Notes under the pieces: model-generated
The model's input: the letters and a program-made list of their open reading frames with translations, nothing else
Database searches by the model: none
What the model was told of the DNA's origin: nothing
Origin: Ampelomyces quisqualis
Taxonomy: Eukaryota; Ascomycota; Dothideomycetes; Pleosporales; Phaeosphaeriaceae
Assembly: GCA_018398575.1 (NCBI GenBank)
Contig: JAGTXZ010000011.1
Coordinates: forward strand, 744,001 to 808,000
Direction: 5' to 3'
DNA length: 64,000 nt
Position numbers and translations under genes: made by a program
Shown here: in pieces, positions 11,147 through 21,905 of the stretch
Numbering within the stretch: position 1 is the first letter of the stretch
How the letters are laid out: every line of letters begins with the position of its first letter

Positions 11147-11815
11147 TCGCTTCAACATGTCATGGATGGCGACCACGTCTGGCGTGGACCAAGTCTGCCC
11201 TTGACGAACCTACGCACTCACACTATCCCAAAAGTTCGACACACAACGCACATAAACCTCGGCTCCATTCCCCCTGCCCACCCACTACAAAGCTCAGTGT
11301 CCCCACTCCACCCGCACATAATGCTGCTGCGACCTGAAACAAAGTCTGATGATCATCATGGTCGCTGTCCCGTTCTTCTCTCTTCTCTAGCTTTAGCCTG
11401 TACTGTACTGTTCTGTTCGCTCGACTGCTTTTTTTCTGCACGCCACAGCCAAGGGATGGAGTACGGTTAGTCAGGTTCAAGTTTAGTCGGTTGAATATAC
11501 CCATGTTTCTTCTTCTTTGATGATGATGATGAACTTGTTTGGATAAGTGAGTTTGTGATGTGATGTGGTGTGAAGATGATGTCTTTGCACACGAACGAGT
11601 CTTTTATATTTGATTGTGCTATGTATTTACTCCCTTTCCTTTGCCGATGAATGCGTTGCACCAATGGTAGGTATTCTTTCGCTCGCCGTCAGCTCGTTGG
11701 TCATCGCACGCGTGGTTATTTGAAGATCCACAGTCGCCATGTCAAGTATGAATCAGGTCTGTCCAAGGCCGAGTCCAAAAGTAAATAAGGAAACGCCAGT
11801 TCAATGAATGCACGC
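11147..11815. other. convergent intergenic stretch, no gene seen
   Basis: It lies between the stops of the repeat-protein gene and the single-pass membrane protein. It contains pyrimidine-rich stretches and a gatgatgatgat run near 11518-11531. No protein family or RNA gene was recognised. Confidence 0.6.
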
Positions 11816-13465
11816 TTAATCACTATCGCTCAAACTGTCCCTCCTCCCGACAGTCCTGACTCCACCCCGCCGATATCCGTCCATGACATCGCGTCCACCT
11901 CGAGACCTCGACGAGGGACCACCGACCTGGCTCACGCTCTCGCTCACACCGACACTACCTGCCTGCGACAAGCCAGGGATGTGGCACGGGTAGCTCATAT
12001 GGCCGTACGCATCGCCGTTGGTAGCAGTGAAGATATCGGAGGGGGGAGCAGGAGCGTATCCAGAGCGCGATGGGCGCGCAGAAGACGACGGGCGGGTTTT
12101 CTTGACGGGGGATCGTGATTGAGGACGGGAGCGCGCCCCTTGAGGACGGTCGCCTGCGGGGCGGGGACGAGATGCGGAGCGCGAAGTGCGGTTGGCGGTG
12201 CGTGAGGCGTAGACGGACGGGTCGGCGTTGGGGCGGTAGTCGGAGTAGTAGGATGATTCTTGATCGTTGGTGACATCTGAGGGAGCAGAGCGAGAGGCGG
12301 CGGGGGCGCGAGACTTTGATGCGCTGGTGGTGTTGGTGATGCGAGGGGGGCTGTTGTCGGTGTAGGCGCCCGAGTAGACTGTGTTGGTGTCGTCGCCGGT
12401 GGTGAAGGAGTAGGCAGCTGAAGGGGGGGCACGACGGCTTTGGGTCTTTTTCTCGGGAGTACCGACTTCAGATGGGGCGGTGTATTCCGTGTACTCCGCA
12501 GTGTACTCGGTCAGGGCACGGGAGACTTCAGCCATTTCGGGTGCTTCAGAGGGTGCGGCTTCAGACTTGGTCTTCTTGGATTTCCTGTACGCCTCCTTCT
12601 CGCGTTCCTTCTCGCGTTCCTTCTCGCGCTTGGCTTCGGCTTTCTTAGCTTCCTTGCGAGCTTTGGCATCGGCGGCGGCAGTGCGAGCAGCCTCCTTTTC
12701 TGCAGCTTTGGCTTTCTTCATGCGCTCCCTAGCACGCATTTCCTTTGCCTTTGCTTCCTTTTTAGGATCCTTCTCGGCCTTCTTGACAAGAGGTGCGCTG
12801 GAGACGTTCGAGCCGAGCTCAGAGGGTTGAGAGCCAGAGTAGTCGGTATACATGCCATCAGCTGCGCGGTTGAGGCCACCGACACGGGCAGCCTTCTCAT
12901 GGCGGTAGTGGCGGAGCTCAGGGTCGTTGTAGTCATTGGTGTGGTCGCGGCGGTTCCTCTTCTCCCCGTTTGCACGGCCGTCACCACCTCGAAGACCACC
13001 CTTGCCTTCTTCGGCGTCACGATACTCCTTGGGGTCTACACTGGTGGCGGTCTCGTCGGTGAATCCAATACTGCTCTCAGCACCGTAGCTGCCTCCGTGT
13101 ACGACACTACCTCCACCAAGGCGGGTACTCTTTGTAGCGTTGGACAGTGTCTTGCCGTCTGGTCCTTTGCGTCGCAGCACCGTCGATTTGTAGTCCTCCC
13201 AGTCGTCCTCGCGCCACTTGAAGCCGCCGTTCTTGGCCCAGAAGAAGAACCAGATCATCATGAGGGTCATGCCGACACCGATGATGGCGAAGAGTGCTTG
13301 GTAGCCGGGGCCTGAGAGGTCATGTGGGTCTCGTGAACCCGCCGAGGCGAGCTCCTTGTAGACATCGTCGGCACGCTTGACGATGGTCTTCGCTATCGAG
13401 AGGTCGCGAACAGCCATGGGCGAAAGAGCTGCCTCTTCGAGGGAGAGCTCGGGATGGGGCGCCAT
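11816..13465 (-). CDS. single-pass membrane protein with basic, disordered cytoplasmic tail; function unknown
   Basis: Predicted 549 residues from the ATG at 13465; the frame extends to 13540 but only with a TTG start. Residues 1-50 are polar, residues about 56-76 are strongly hydrophobic (ALFAIIGVGMTLMMIWFFFWA), and a conserved-looking FKWREDDWEDYKS motif follows at once. The rest is charged and low-complexity: a Lys/Glu/Ala coiled-coil-like stretch with REKEREKEREKE, then Ser/Arg/Pro-rich sequence ending in RRDSLSDSD. The layout suggests a type I-like protein with a long disordered tail. I do not recognise a named family, and I see no convincing signal peptide. It looks like a real gene because the long frame keeps coherent composition and the membrane segment has a clean basic flank. 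Confidence 0.72.
   Translation of the reverse strand: MAPHPELSLEEAALSPMAVRDLSIAKTIVKRADDVYKELASAGSRDPHDLSGPGYQALFAIIGVGMTLMMIWFFFWAKNGGFKWREDDWEDYKSTVLRRKGPDGKTLSNATKSTRLGGGSVVHGGSYGAESSIGFTDETATSVDPKEYRDAEEGKGGLRGGDGRANGEKRNRRDHTNDYNDPELRHYRHEKAARVGGLNRAADGMYTDYSGSQPSELGSNVSSAPLVKKAEKDPKKEAKAKEMRARERMKKAKAAEKEAARTAAADAKARKEAKKAEAKREKEREKEREKEAYRKSKKTKSEAAPSEAPEMAEVSRALTEYTAEYTEYTAPSEVGTPEKKTQSRRAPPSAAYSFTTGDDTNTVYSGAYTDNSPPRITNTTSASKSRAPAASRSAPSDVTNDQESSYYSDYRPNADPSVYASRTANRTSRSASRPRPAGDRPQGARSRPQSRSPVKKTRPSSSARPSRSGYAPAPPSDIFTATNGDAYGHMSYPCHIPGLSQAGSVGVSESVSQVGGPSSRSRGGRDVMDGYRRGGVRTVGRRDSLSDSD
12598..12634. repeat. 12-bp repeat encoding (REKE)n
   Basis: About three copies of a tccttctcgcgt unit lie within the membrane-protein gene. 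Read on the minus strand they encode the REKEREKEREKE run of its charged tail. Confidence 0.8.
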
Positions 13466-15555
13466 GACGGGCGGAATGTGGCTGTGTGCAACCCAAGAAT
13501 TGGCAGTGTTGTTGATGTCGGTCGGCGAGAGCGAGTGCAACTGGCGATGTAGTCAGGTTGTATTCGGTAGTAATGGAAGATTTGGATTGTATGAGGAGAA
13601 GGGAGTTTGCAGCCCCGATACTTTTGGTTGATGCTGCAGTCAGGTGGGCGGGCTGGTGATAATCGGGGTGGCTGAGAGACGAGGTTGGGAAGCGACAACC
13701 GACGTCAGTAAACAACGCGGCTGCCACGGGCAACGCGCACCCCTGCACCTGTCACCACGACACCCCCAGATTAGCAACAGGATTTTTCTTGCATTACAGT
13801 CCCAACGCTGTTAATCTTTACTTGTAACTTGACGGCAGCATTAGGTATACTCGCAGCCGGATGAGCAAACATACTGCACGTTACCAGCACCGACGGAGAG
13901 GCCGAGGAGAAACATCATGCTACTTAGCTCGTATTTCGCAACTTTACTAGTTACATAACATGTCAATTTAAAGATCTTTATCTGCTGCATCTCCTCCTAT
14001 TGGGCACATTTCAATCTGATGTCTTGACGTTGAGTTATAAAGCTTTGAAGTTCGCTCGGCGTTCCATCGGTGTTAACAACGTGCAGTACCGGTACACTCA
14101 CGCATGGTAAACGAAAGCCAGCAGTTGCACGAACGATCGAATGCCAGCCCACGGTCCTCGGGACGCGCAGTCTGCTAACAAGACACCAATATGCATCTTG
14201 AGAGTCAGGGAGTTACTGTTCGACAGATCACGGATTATCACTAGGCCTGGGCGTCCATGTCTCGATAGCATGGCAGTCCACTCAGCCTCTAAATTCCACA
14301 CATTGCAGGCAGCAGCGCGACACATGCAACTCAGCCAGCCAGAACGATTTCTCGGGTTGATTCGTTCCTCGTCGTGCAGGCTTTTCTCTTCAGATTGTCT
14401 CGGCCCTAACCCCCTGCTGCGCAGACCAGGACCGATGCAGAATCACTTGTTAACGAAACGACCTTGCTATCTTTGAGCGCAAAGACGGTCTGGACGCCCA
14501 CTAAATTAGTATACACGTAATTTCGTATGGTGGGCTGTTGATGGGAGAACACCATCGACTACGGAAGACATAAGAGACGCCTTCATTATAACGCTCAGCA
14601 AGGCCTCAAAGACGGCCAAGAAAGTGCGGACTACAAGCATGATAAGCAACATGACTGTCCTACTGCGATGCTTCCTGACATTCGAACAATTGCTAAAACC
14701 TACGAATCAGAGATGATACCAGCTATCGATAAGAATCCGCGTAGGAGGCTAACAATCCTCCGACTGTAAAAGACTCCTGCGTGAGACTACGAGTGGGTTC
14801 ACATGCCTTGGATTGACCTAGTTTAGCATAGCCTCTGGCCCCAGTGTCGTCGTCGTCTTTTACCATTGAATCACCAGCTGATCGAGCTACAAACCGCGCG
14901 GAAAAGCCACCATCCGCAGACCTTGCATCTCACACTCGAGGACCTCATTCGAATCTCCAGGTATTACCAGCCGAGCTGGAAGTTTGGGGTATCTGGCGTT
15001 CTGGGCACAAGTCTTCGCGCTATTCAACGGGAACTCTTAGTCGTCGTCAGATAGATTGTCGTGAGCGATGGATTTCCAGAGGATGCGCAAGCTTTGGCTG
15101 GCGCGGCCTCTCACACGTTAACGGAATTCGGGCCGGTCTAGGGAGTGTGGCAAATGGCGGTGGACATGGTGAGGACGAAGGAGCGTCTGAGAACGAAGAT
15201 GGTGATCAGGGACTGTGGAAGGGAAATAGGGCGGGTTATGGGCTATGTCATAGTTTGTGGAGCAATTGCGGTCGAAGGGCCGAGCAGGGCTGGGAAGGTC
15301 GTGTTGAAGAGGGGGTAAAAGTATTCACCTCTTTAGGTATATATATACATAATTGTCGAATAGATAGCTCAACAAACTCTTCTTGGTAATGCAGTTGGTG
15401 TCTTAGTGGTCAGACTGATGAATAATCTTCAACGCGCTCAGCATTGCAAAAACATAAATTTCTCCATGCCATTGCTCTACCACCACCACTATCACCACGA
15501 CGCTCCTGGGCTTCATTCATACAAAAGCAAAAATTATGCCCGCGAGGGCCATTGT
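13466..15555. other. 2.1-kb gene-free stretch
   Basis: It lies upstream of the membrane-protein gene and downstream of the tRNA. The part next to 13465 is presumably promoter. From about 13770 to 15550 base composition is mixed, and frames are short or start at non-ATG codons. A 181-residue frame at 14844-15389 was judged not to be a gene. Nothing else is recognised. Confidence 0.6.
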
Positions 15556-15648
15556 TGACTCAGCCGAGGTTTGAACTCGGGACCTTCAGTGTGTCCGAGG
15601 GCGAGCGCCTTGTTAGACTGACGTGATAACCAACTACACCACCGAGCC
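15556..15648 (-). tRNA. tRNA-Val (anticodon AAC) with a 19-nt intron
   Basis: Read on the minus strand this folds as a tRNA: acceptor GGCTCGG pairs with CTGAGTC (two G-U pairs) followed by discriminator A; the D loop has AGTTGG; anticodon stem TCAGT/ACTGA flanks loop CTAACAC with anticodon AAC at 15612-15614; the T arm is CCGAG-TTCAAAC-CTCGG. A 19-nt intron at 15592-15610 lies one base 3' of the anticodon, the canonical position, leaving a 74-nt mature tRNA without CCA. AAC decodes GUU and, as inosine, further valine codons. Confidence 0.92.
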
Positions 15649-16049
15649 AGATCTTATCGGTGCGGGGTGATGAAATTAGTAAAAATAAGTAATTTGTCGT
15701 CATTGACTTCACACAAAATAGAGGCTCAATTTGAGCGCAAAGAAGAGCAAGTCCGTGCCGAGACGTTGTGGAATTGAGCAGTGTGTTAATGGTGAATTGA
15801 TGCACAGACATCCAGCCGAGAGCGGACCGAAGCGCCAAGACCTTCCAGTAATCGATACGAGCACAAGGAGATGAAACTTCATTGCTATCAGGAACAGCGA
15901 CAACTTTGTTCTCGAGCGCATATATTTGAACTTTCAACGATTGATCTCGTCACTTATCATTTCGACATTAAGGTGCACCCCGCAAACCAAGTCCAAGCCA
16001 ACATCACGACCAAATCCAAACCACATATTATTCGACAGTTGCAACAGAC
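15649..16049. other. intergenic stretch between tRNA and ECM15
   Basis: It holds the upstream flank of the tRNA gene and the ECM15 promoter. No reading frame here resembles a protein family. Confidence 0.6.
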
Positions 16050-16539
16050 ATGGCTGATCTCACACACCTCGGCACCCCACCAGCATGCATAGCAGATTTC
16101 TGCCTCATTCCCCTAGGCACACCCACGGCGTCCGTATCGCAGGAAGTCGCACAAGTCCAACGCCTGCTGAAGCACTCGGGGCTAGAATACTCGATGCACA
16201 GCGCGGGGACTACTGTTGGTACGTCGGATATTTCTTCTCATCCGGCCGCGGGGTGAAAACAATATCCTACCGCATTGTATTTTCTTGTCCGACTGCACAC
16301 ACGACGCACGGGAGCTGGAGCGAAATATGTGACGAGGGCCGTGTGCTAATGTGTACGGTGTTATAGAAGGCTCCTGGGACGCCGTGATGAAAGTGATTGG
16401 GCAGTGTCATGCTATGCTGCATCAAAACGGCATTGTCAGGATTCAGAGCGATATCAGAGTGGGGTCGCGGACGGATAAGAAGCAAGGGGCGAAGGATAAG
16501 GTGGAGGCTGTGGAGAGGTTGTTGAAGGAGGATCAGTGA
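16050..16539 (+). CDS. ECM15: ECM15 / MTH1187-family (UPF0045) thiamine-binding-like protein
   Basis: Exons 16050-16218 and 16367-16539 give 113 residues. The 148-bp intron starts GTACGT, has a GTGCTAATG branch site and ends TTATAG; the split codon becomes Glu. Family hallmarks are ADFCLIPLGTPTASVS near the N terminus, LEYSMHSAGTTVEGSWDAVM across the junction, and RIQSDIRVGSRTDKKQGAKDKV near the C terminus. The family forms small ferredoxin-like tetramers; members bind thiamine-related ligands, and the yeast gene was named for a cell-wall screen. Length equals the usual 100-110 residues. Cytosolic location is inferred from the absence of a signal. Confidence 0.9.
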
Positions 16540-17464
16540 TGACACTGACGAGGGGTATGGAAGAAAGTGCAGGGGCAAGAAAAGGGTTCTCGGCCGGGAC
16601 GGAAAGAAATGTGCATTTTGGTTTTGCCAGCGCTTCTGAAGAATGTTTCACACGTGCATGCATCGTCCTCGCGGAGCAAGGGCGCGTGACTGCTTCTACA
16701 CTTGTGCAAGTCTAGAGCCAGTAGAGGAGATGACGGATGCAGGTTTCGTGTCTCCCATTGGCGGGCGGGTAGTCGACTAGGTACGGTGGAGAAGCTGGGG
16801 TAGCCGGGTGTTATGTAAGGCGCCAAGAGTATGCAAGGATGAGTCCTGTCGCTTGAGCTTGGTGCATGTAGGCAAAAATTTCAGCGGTGTGTGCGGACTG
16901 GGATGCGGCGAAGCGCGGTAACATTACGGGAGATTGCGGAGTGCGACAGTTGCCAAGAACACTCCGTACGCAATGCACTCTCGCAGCATGGCCTTCGTCT
17001 TGGATGTATTCGACGGCGCAGGGCCAGTGACTTCAGGTTTGCCATCACAAGCTGCCGCAGCTGAACCGCCCAAATTTGCCGCCCTGGCTGACTCTGGAAA
17101 AAGTGGGTACCTGAAGGCTGACACTGGACAGTGGCTGACACTGACAGCAGCTAGAGGCGGTGAGCACGGTCGCACGACTCACGACACACGAGGCTCCGCC
17201 TACCCGTCCGGAAATCACCCTCGACTCACTCCACCTTCACCAGACCTGCCACCCGCCGACGAAACGCCATTCACCACCTCCCGTAGCATTGTTCCGAATC
17301 GGCAGCGGCGACGATTACTCGGCCGTTCGCAGCGCCTGGGTCGCATGGGAAATCCACGAGCCAACGGAAGGCATGCACGCGACCGCCATCACAAGCCACA
17401 CACGACCTGCCTCGACCGCCGCACCCTCGACCGCGCCCTCGCTCGCTGAGCCCCGCCAGTAGCC
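16540..17464. other. intergenic stretch upstream of MDM34
   Basis: This 925-bp stretch contains the MDM34 promoter and leader. A 171-residue frame at 16934-17449 is Pro/Arg/His-rich, ends just before the MDM34 ATG and shows no domain, so it was not called. The 9-mer ACTCCGTAC occurs near 16961. Confidence 0.6.
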
Positions 17465-19276
17465 ATGGCCTTCAACTTCAACTGGTCGCCGCTGATGGCC
17501 GACACCTCGCGCGCCCGCGACATGCTGACCACCGCGCTGAACAAATCGCCCAAGCCGCCCATCATCGTCGACGACATCATCGTCACCGAGCTCAATCTGG
17601 GCAGCACCCCGCCCGAGCTGGAGATACTGGAGATTGGAGACCTGGCCGAGGACAGGTTTAGGGGGATATTCAAAATGTCCTACACCGGCGATGCATTCTT
17701 GACGCTCAAGACCAAGGTCCAGGCGAATCCGCTGAAGACGTACTTGTCGAATAAGCCCGACTTTGCCTCTCCACAGCCACTGGCAGCGTCTTCCGGGCTA
17801 ACCATACCGCTGCAAATCACCCTGTCGAATATCCGCTTGTCGGGGTTTGTCATTCTCGTCTTCTCCAAGCAAAAGGGTTTGACGTTGGTATTCAGGAACG
17901 ATCCGTTGGAGTCATTGAAGGTGTCGTCCACATTCGATTCGATCCCGTTCGTGCGCGACTACCTGCAAAAGGAGATTGAGGGCCAGTTGCGAGTCTTGTT
18001 CATGGAAGATTTGCCGGCCATCATACATCGACTATCGTTGCGGCTGTGGTCCCCAGAGTTCCAAGAGCTGGAAACAGAAGAAAGGCTGGAAGGCAACCAC
18101 GACGATACCGTGCCCGTCGATCCTCTCGCTACACCGCCGCAAGACGCCGTCGATGCGTTTGGTAATCCTCTCAACGAATCCCAGATATCCGCGCTTCAAC
18201 TCGACACCAGCGGCGAAGTACATGCTTCGTTCTCCCAGAAGAACATCCTACGACTAGCTGCACTTTCCGAATCACAACACACTTTGTCGCTGTTTACACC
18301 CGGCATACGCGATACTGTCTTTCGTGCGTGGGCAGGTCATTCAGACAAGGCCGAGTCGGGCGCCGCTACGCCCGGCCTCACACGCGGCAGTTTGTTCCGG
18401 ATACAGTCTACATTTGGCAGCATGAAATCGGGTGCGTCATCGGTAGCCTCTGGCAGCACAGGCAACGAGACCCACGACTCAAGGCCTTCCCTCACAACCA
18501 CAAATTCCATGTCCGCTGGACTAAGTCTGGGTGCAAGTCGATCACGAACAGGCCAAGTACGAAAGCGCAAGAAGCGCGTCGTCGATCTTCGGAAACACAA
18601 AGACGGAGTCGATTCTGGCGTGTCGACAGAAGCCAACACCCCGCTTCCCAGCGCATACGCCTCAGAGACATCGAGCGTCATCCACGAAGAGCCCGAAAAG
18701 GAAGCCGAACTCGCCACACCACCACGCACTCCCATCCGCCCAAGCCATCATTTCCAAGGCAAGCATGGCAGTCTCGATGTCGGCGCCCCAAGCCGCATCT
18801 CTGAATTTCCAAACGACTCCCTTCTTCCCGCCGCGCCCATCCTCTCCTCACACAACCCTTCGCGCTCCAAATCCAAACAACGCAACGAAACCCCCCCACC
18901 GCCGCCTAAGTCCACCCAAACCGAAGATTTCGCACCCACCACACCAACGAAATCCCGTCCGCGTCCACCACTTTCGCGCACTTCCCTCCGCCAAGCGCAA
19001 CAATCGACCTCGCCACTCCTTCGATCCCTCTCCTTCGACAAAATCTCCGCGCTGTCGAGCCCACCGGCAGAAGAAGCGAGTAGTTCGGGCGGAATCCTCG
19101 AACAAGCGTGGATGATGAAGATGGCGCAGGAAATTGCGCGGAAAGTCCAAGAAGAGAAAGATAAAGCAGACCGCGGACAAAGACGGAGGAGCGGGAAAAT
19201 TGATCAAGCGAGTGGGAGTAGGGGCATTTGGGCAGGGGTTGATGATGTCGATGCGCCGCCGGCGTACGTTGCGTGA
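17465..19276 (+). CDS. MDM34: ERMES subunit MDM34 (mitochondrial distribution and morphology protein 34)
   Basis: Intronless, 603 residues. Residues 1-195 are the SMP lipid-transfer domain: MAFNFNWSPL start, PIIVDDIIVTELNLGSTPPE, GIFKMSYTGDAFLTLKTKVQANPL, ITLSNIRLSGFVILVFSKQKGLTLVFRNDPLESL and FIRDYLQ-like FVRDYLQKEIE. The remaining two thirds are Ser/Pro-rich and disordered, with a basic KRKKRVVDLRKHKDG patch near residue 365 and a PPAYVA C terminus that resembles other fungal Mdm34 proteins. Known role: a mitochondrial outer-membrane part of ERMES, with Mmm1, Mdm10 and Mdm12, moving phospholipids between ER and mitochondria. The start follows at once on an in-frame, homology-supported N terminus. 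Confidence 0.94.
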   Translation: MAFNFNWSPLMADTSRARDMLTTALNKSPKPPIIVDDIIVTELNLGSTPPELEILEIGDLAEDRFRGIFKMSYTGDAFLTLKTKVQANPLKTYLSNKPDFASPQPLAASSGLTIPLQITLSNIRLSGFVILVFSKQKGLTLVFRNDPLESLKVSSTFDSIPFVRDYLQKEIEGQLRVLFMEDLPAIIHRLSLRLWSPEFQELETEERLEGNHDDTVPVDPLATPPQDAVDAFGNPLNESQISALQLDTSGEVHASFSQKNILRLAALSESQHTLSLFTPGIRDTVFRAWAGHSDKAESGAATPGLTRGSLFRIQSTFGSMKSGASSVASGSTGNETHDSRPSLTTTNSMSAGLSLGASRSRTGQVRKRKKRVVDLRKHKDGVDSGVSTEANTPLPSAYASETSSVIHEEPEKEAELATPPRTPIRPSHHFQGKHGSLDVGAPSRISEFPNDSLLPAAPILSSHNPSRSKSKQRNETPPPPPKSTQTEDFAPTTPTKSRPRPPLSRTSLRQAQQSTSPLLRSLSFDKISALSSPPAEEASSSGGILEQAWMMKMAQEIARKVQEEKDKADRGQRRRSGKIDQASGSRGIWAGVDDVDAPPAYVA

Positions 19277-20244
19277 TTCTTTCTTAATGAGGAATGATTC
19301 CAAGCATGAAATTGATGATTATGACTACGATTACGATCCGCGTTGGAACAAACAAATTATGGTATTGTAATAGCAGTGTGTAGGGGTGGTGGCAAAAAGT
19401 TACATTTTGAAACCGACGAGCTTGCTCTTGGATTGGGAATACCGATTTGGAGCAGGGTCATGTCGGGGAAAGGAGGGATTACATAGATTTCCTTGGAGCG
19501 CTCGTGCGCCTGGTTGGGTGGGTGTTTTTTTTTTTGAGGGGGGAGGGGGCGGGGCAGTGTTTATCGAGCGTCCGGGCCAATGTCAAAAGGCAAGATGCAA
19601 AAGTTGGTATATACCCTCCTTGACTTGTCGCGTCATCGCTACTTTTCAGCAAAGAAATCGAGACCATCGATCGTTACTCCGTACCATGGATTTCGAATGT
19701 CCTTTTTGTTTTCGTGCTGTGGATCCAGTGTACGTTGTTGACTTTCTTTCGCAGTACTTCCAGAGCGTTCTTGGAAAAGGCCAATGAGAAACATCTCGTC
19801 GTTGGTTTTTGGGTTTTGCATGAATAATCAATACTATGATGGTATATATCATAAAAGACCAGGGTTGCTGTCTGATTCAGCGCAACTTAATCCTAGTATC
19901 ACTCTAGATAATCCAAGTCATGTAACACTGCATTGCTGCTCCGCCACTCTCCCCACGTCAATCAGGTTTCCAAATCACGCTCCACAGATTTCGGCTTTTC
20001 TGCATGGGCTGCTGGTATGCGGATTCATATCCTCCTTTCTCGATGTTGGCTCATTGTGGCGCTGTGAATGCCTAACCTGGCTTGAAATTTCGCTGCTGGG
20101 GAATGGCGGATATTAGGCTCGGGTCATTGGGACTTGGTATCAGCCATGTTGATCTCGTTATGTGGAATCTTTTGCTTTGCATTGTTTCTTATATAGACTA
20201 TGAGCCGCGTGGTGTTTGGATAGAAGGCGAGCAACCATCTAAAT
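19277..20244. other. gene-free stretch downstream of MDM34
   Basis: It contains a poly-T/G-rich run at about 19527-19555 and an exact TACTCCGTAC decamer at 19675-19684. Frames are short and unconvincing. Its right end may include the lost 5' portion of the HET-type pseudogene. Confidence 0.5.
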
Positions 20245-21472
20245 GCACCACAAGACACGAACATGCAAACCAATGTGTCATTCGTACCCTCAGTGATTCA
20301 TGGTTTTCGTCACTGTGGACCCTTCAAGAAGCCTGCTTTCGTCGGATCCGTCGCTGGTCAAACGTTTCGAAGCAGGCGACGTGTGCGATCTGTCAAGCAT
20401 GTTATATCCTTGTGCGCACTAGCGCTGGTATTACGACATAATCGATTCAGGCTTGACAGACGGTCAAACAGCCGAGATCGAAGAAGTTGGCCGGATCATC
20501 AGGGAAAGAGGCATCATCGCGCTGTCCTCGCAGCATGAGGTTGGAACATACATGGCTGCAATCTCGCACAGCGTCTCGCAAGAACGACCGGATCTATGGA
20601 ATTCAACAAGTGGTCCGTCTACGTCTTAGGAAGACCGCGTTGAACCTACAAGTGATGATTTCACCATTGCCGAGCTGGAGAACGAATTTGGAGACATGGC
20701 CAGATGCACGTCTTCGCTAGACACATCCCTGCTCGCGAGCGCTGGAGGATTCGTTCGTGCTCCCGTGAATTGCGTGACGAAGCATACCGCTTACCGACCA
20801 TGTTTGAAAAGAGACTGCCTCAGATCAAAGGACCACCTCCGGTATTTTCTATACGCGATCTGGAGGCAGAAAATTCTACCGATACGTCTTCTGCTATCAT
20901 TGACGAAATTTCCATGGAGGAGGCAATCTGAACCTCGTGGCAGAATGCGCTGGTGATAGACTGCTCTTTTTCCATTGATCCTGCGCCACATAGGCCGAGA
21001 CCAGTTACATGGAGCGGTCTGACATGCCCCTTTGAGGAACTATGGGGACTATCGAACCGGACCTACACTGAGGTACATCTGGTAAGGAGGAAAGAGGACA
21101 TGGATCAACAGCTTCGGGAAGAGTGTGACACACTGCCTTTTTCCCCGTTGTTTGTGGATCTAGACATGATCGACGATCTACACGACGTGACCAGCGTGGG
21201 TTGGACTCAAGTTCGCTAAGCACGAGGTTCATGTGCTCCTTCTTGCACCTTGTTGGCCTGCATACACACAAGAGGGTTTCAAGCATGCTATGTTTGGGCC
21301 ATTGCTTGTTGAGCAAGACGGACAGTGGGCTCGGATTGGTGTGTGTCAACGGTCATGTGAGGCGGATTGGGAGCCGAAGATGTTGAAATTGACACGAGAG
21401 GAAATGGGTCTTTTGAGTGGTCAAGGGATGCAGTGGGTGCAAAACAGCGGCACATTGGGTCTCGCGGCATGA
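20245..21472 (+). pseudogene. decayed heterokaryon-incompatibility (HET) family gene
   Basis: Fragments in different frames line up in the order of a HET-family protein. WFSSLWTLQEACF at about 20299-20340 is the characteristic W-T-L-Q-E end of the HET domain. Then come GQTAEIEEVGRIIRERG, a shift to SRTASRKNDRIYGIQQV near 20570-20612, FTIAELENEFGDM near 20660-20698, and C-terminal pieces up to about 21470 (TQEGFKHAMFGPLLVEQDGQWARIGVC). Several frameshifts and stops separate the pieces, and no start or full HET N-terminal part is visible. HET genes control non-self recognition on hyphal fusion and turn over rapidly, so a dead copy is not surprising. Exact limits are uncertain. Confidence 0.6.
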
Positions 21473-21905
21473 ACGAATGATACTTGTGATTCTTCACGTA
21501 CCGTTGTTGTGCACCAAATTCGTCGAGGATGCGACACTTGAAAATATCATGTGCTTAAAGTGTTTGAAGTGCTTAGAGTGTTGACTTCGAGAAAACCAAG
21601 AATGTTAACCGAGTGCAGAGAGGAGAATGTTTGGACTTTGGGTCCCAGATTTGGTCTACGCACGTGCCTGCCTACAAATTCACCAACACTTTTACCTCCA
21701 GAAGCTGAAAGAATCTCAACCACCTGCTCACTGGGATGTGCGGCATGTGTAGACCACATCACTGTCGACAAACAGTTCTCGGTCCAACGATCCCCGGCTA
21801 TGGTAAGTCAGCTGCTATCCATCGAGCTAAAAGTCAGAATGTTTCCGCCAACCGGATTGACGTTACCGAATCCTTCAAACACCGACTTCAAATACCGACT
21901 CCACA
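21473..21905. other. upstream region of the Zn2Cys6 regulator
   Basis: It holds the presumed promoter and leader of the regulator at 21906. A few imperfect repeats of gtgcttaaagtgtttgaagt type lie near 21550-21585. No gene is visible. Confidence 0.5.

Noticed and set aside
12440..13315. 291-residue plus-strand frame opposite the membrane-protein gene
   Set aside because: Hydrophobic only because it is the antisense of a charged, repetitive coding sequence; no family or clean start.
14844..15389. 181-residue frame in the gene-free stretch before the tRNA
   Set aside because: It starts at GTG, contains an LPAELEV string reminiscent of F-box-like proteins but nothing after it fits, and composition is not protein-like.
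16934..17449. 171-residue frame just upstream of MDM34
   Set aside because: Pro/His/Arg-rich with no domain and placed in the expected leader of MDM34.
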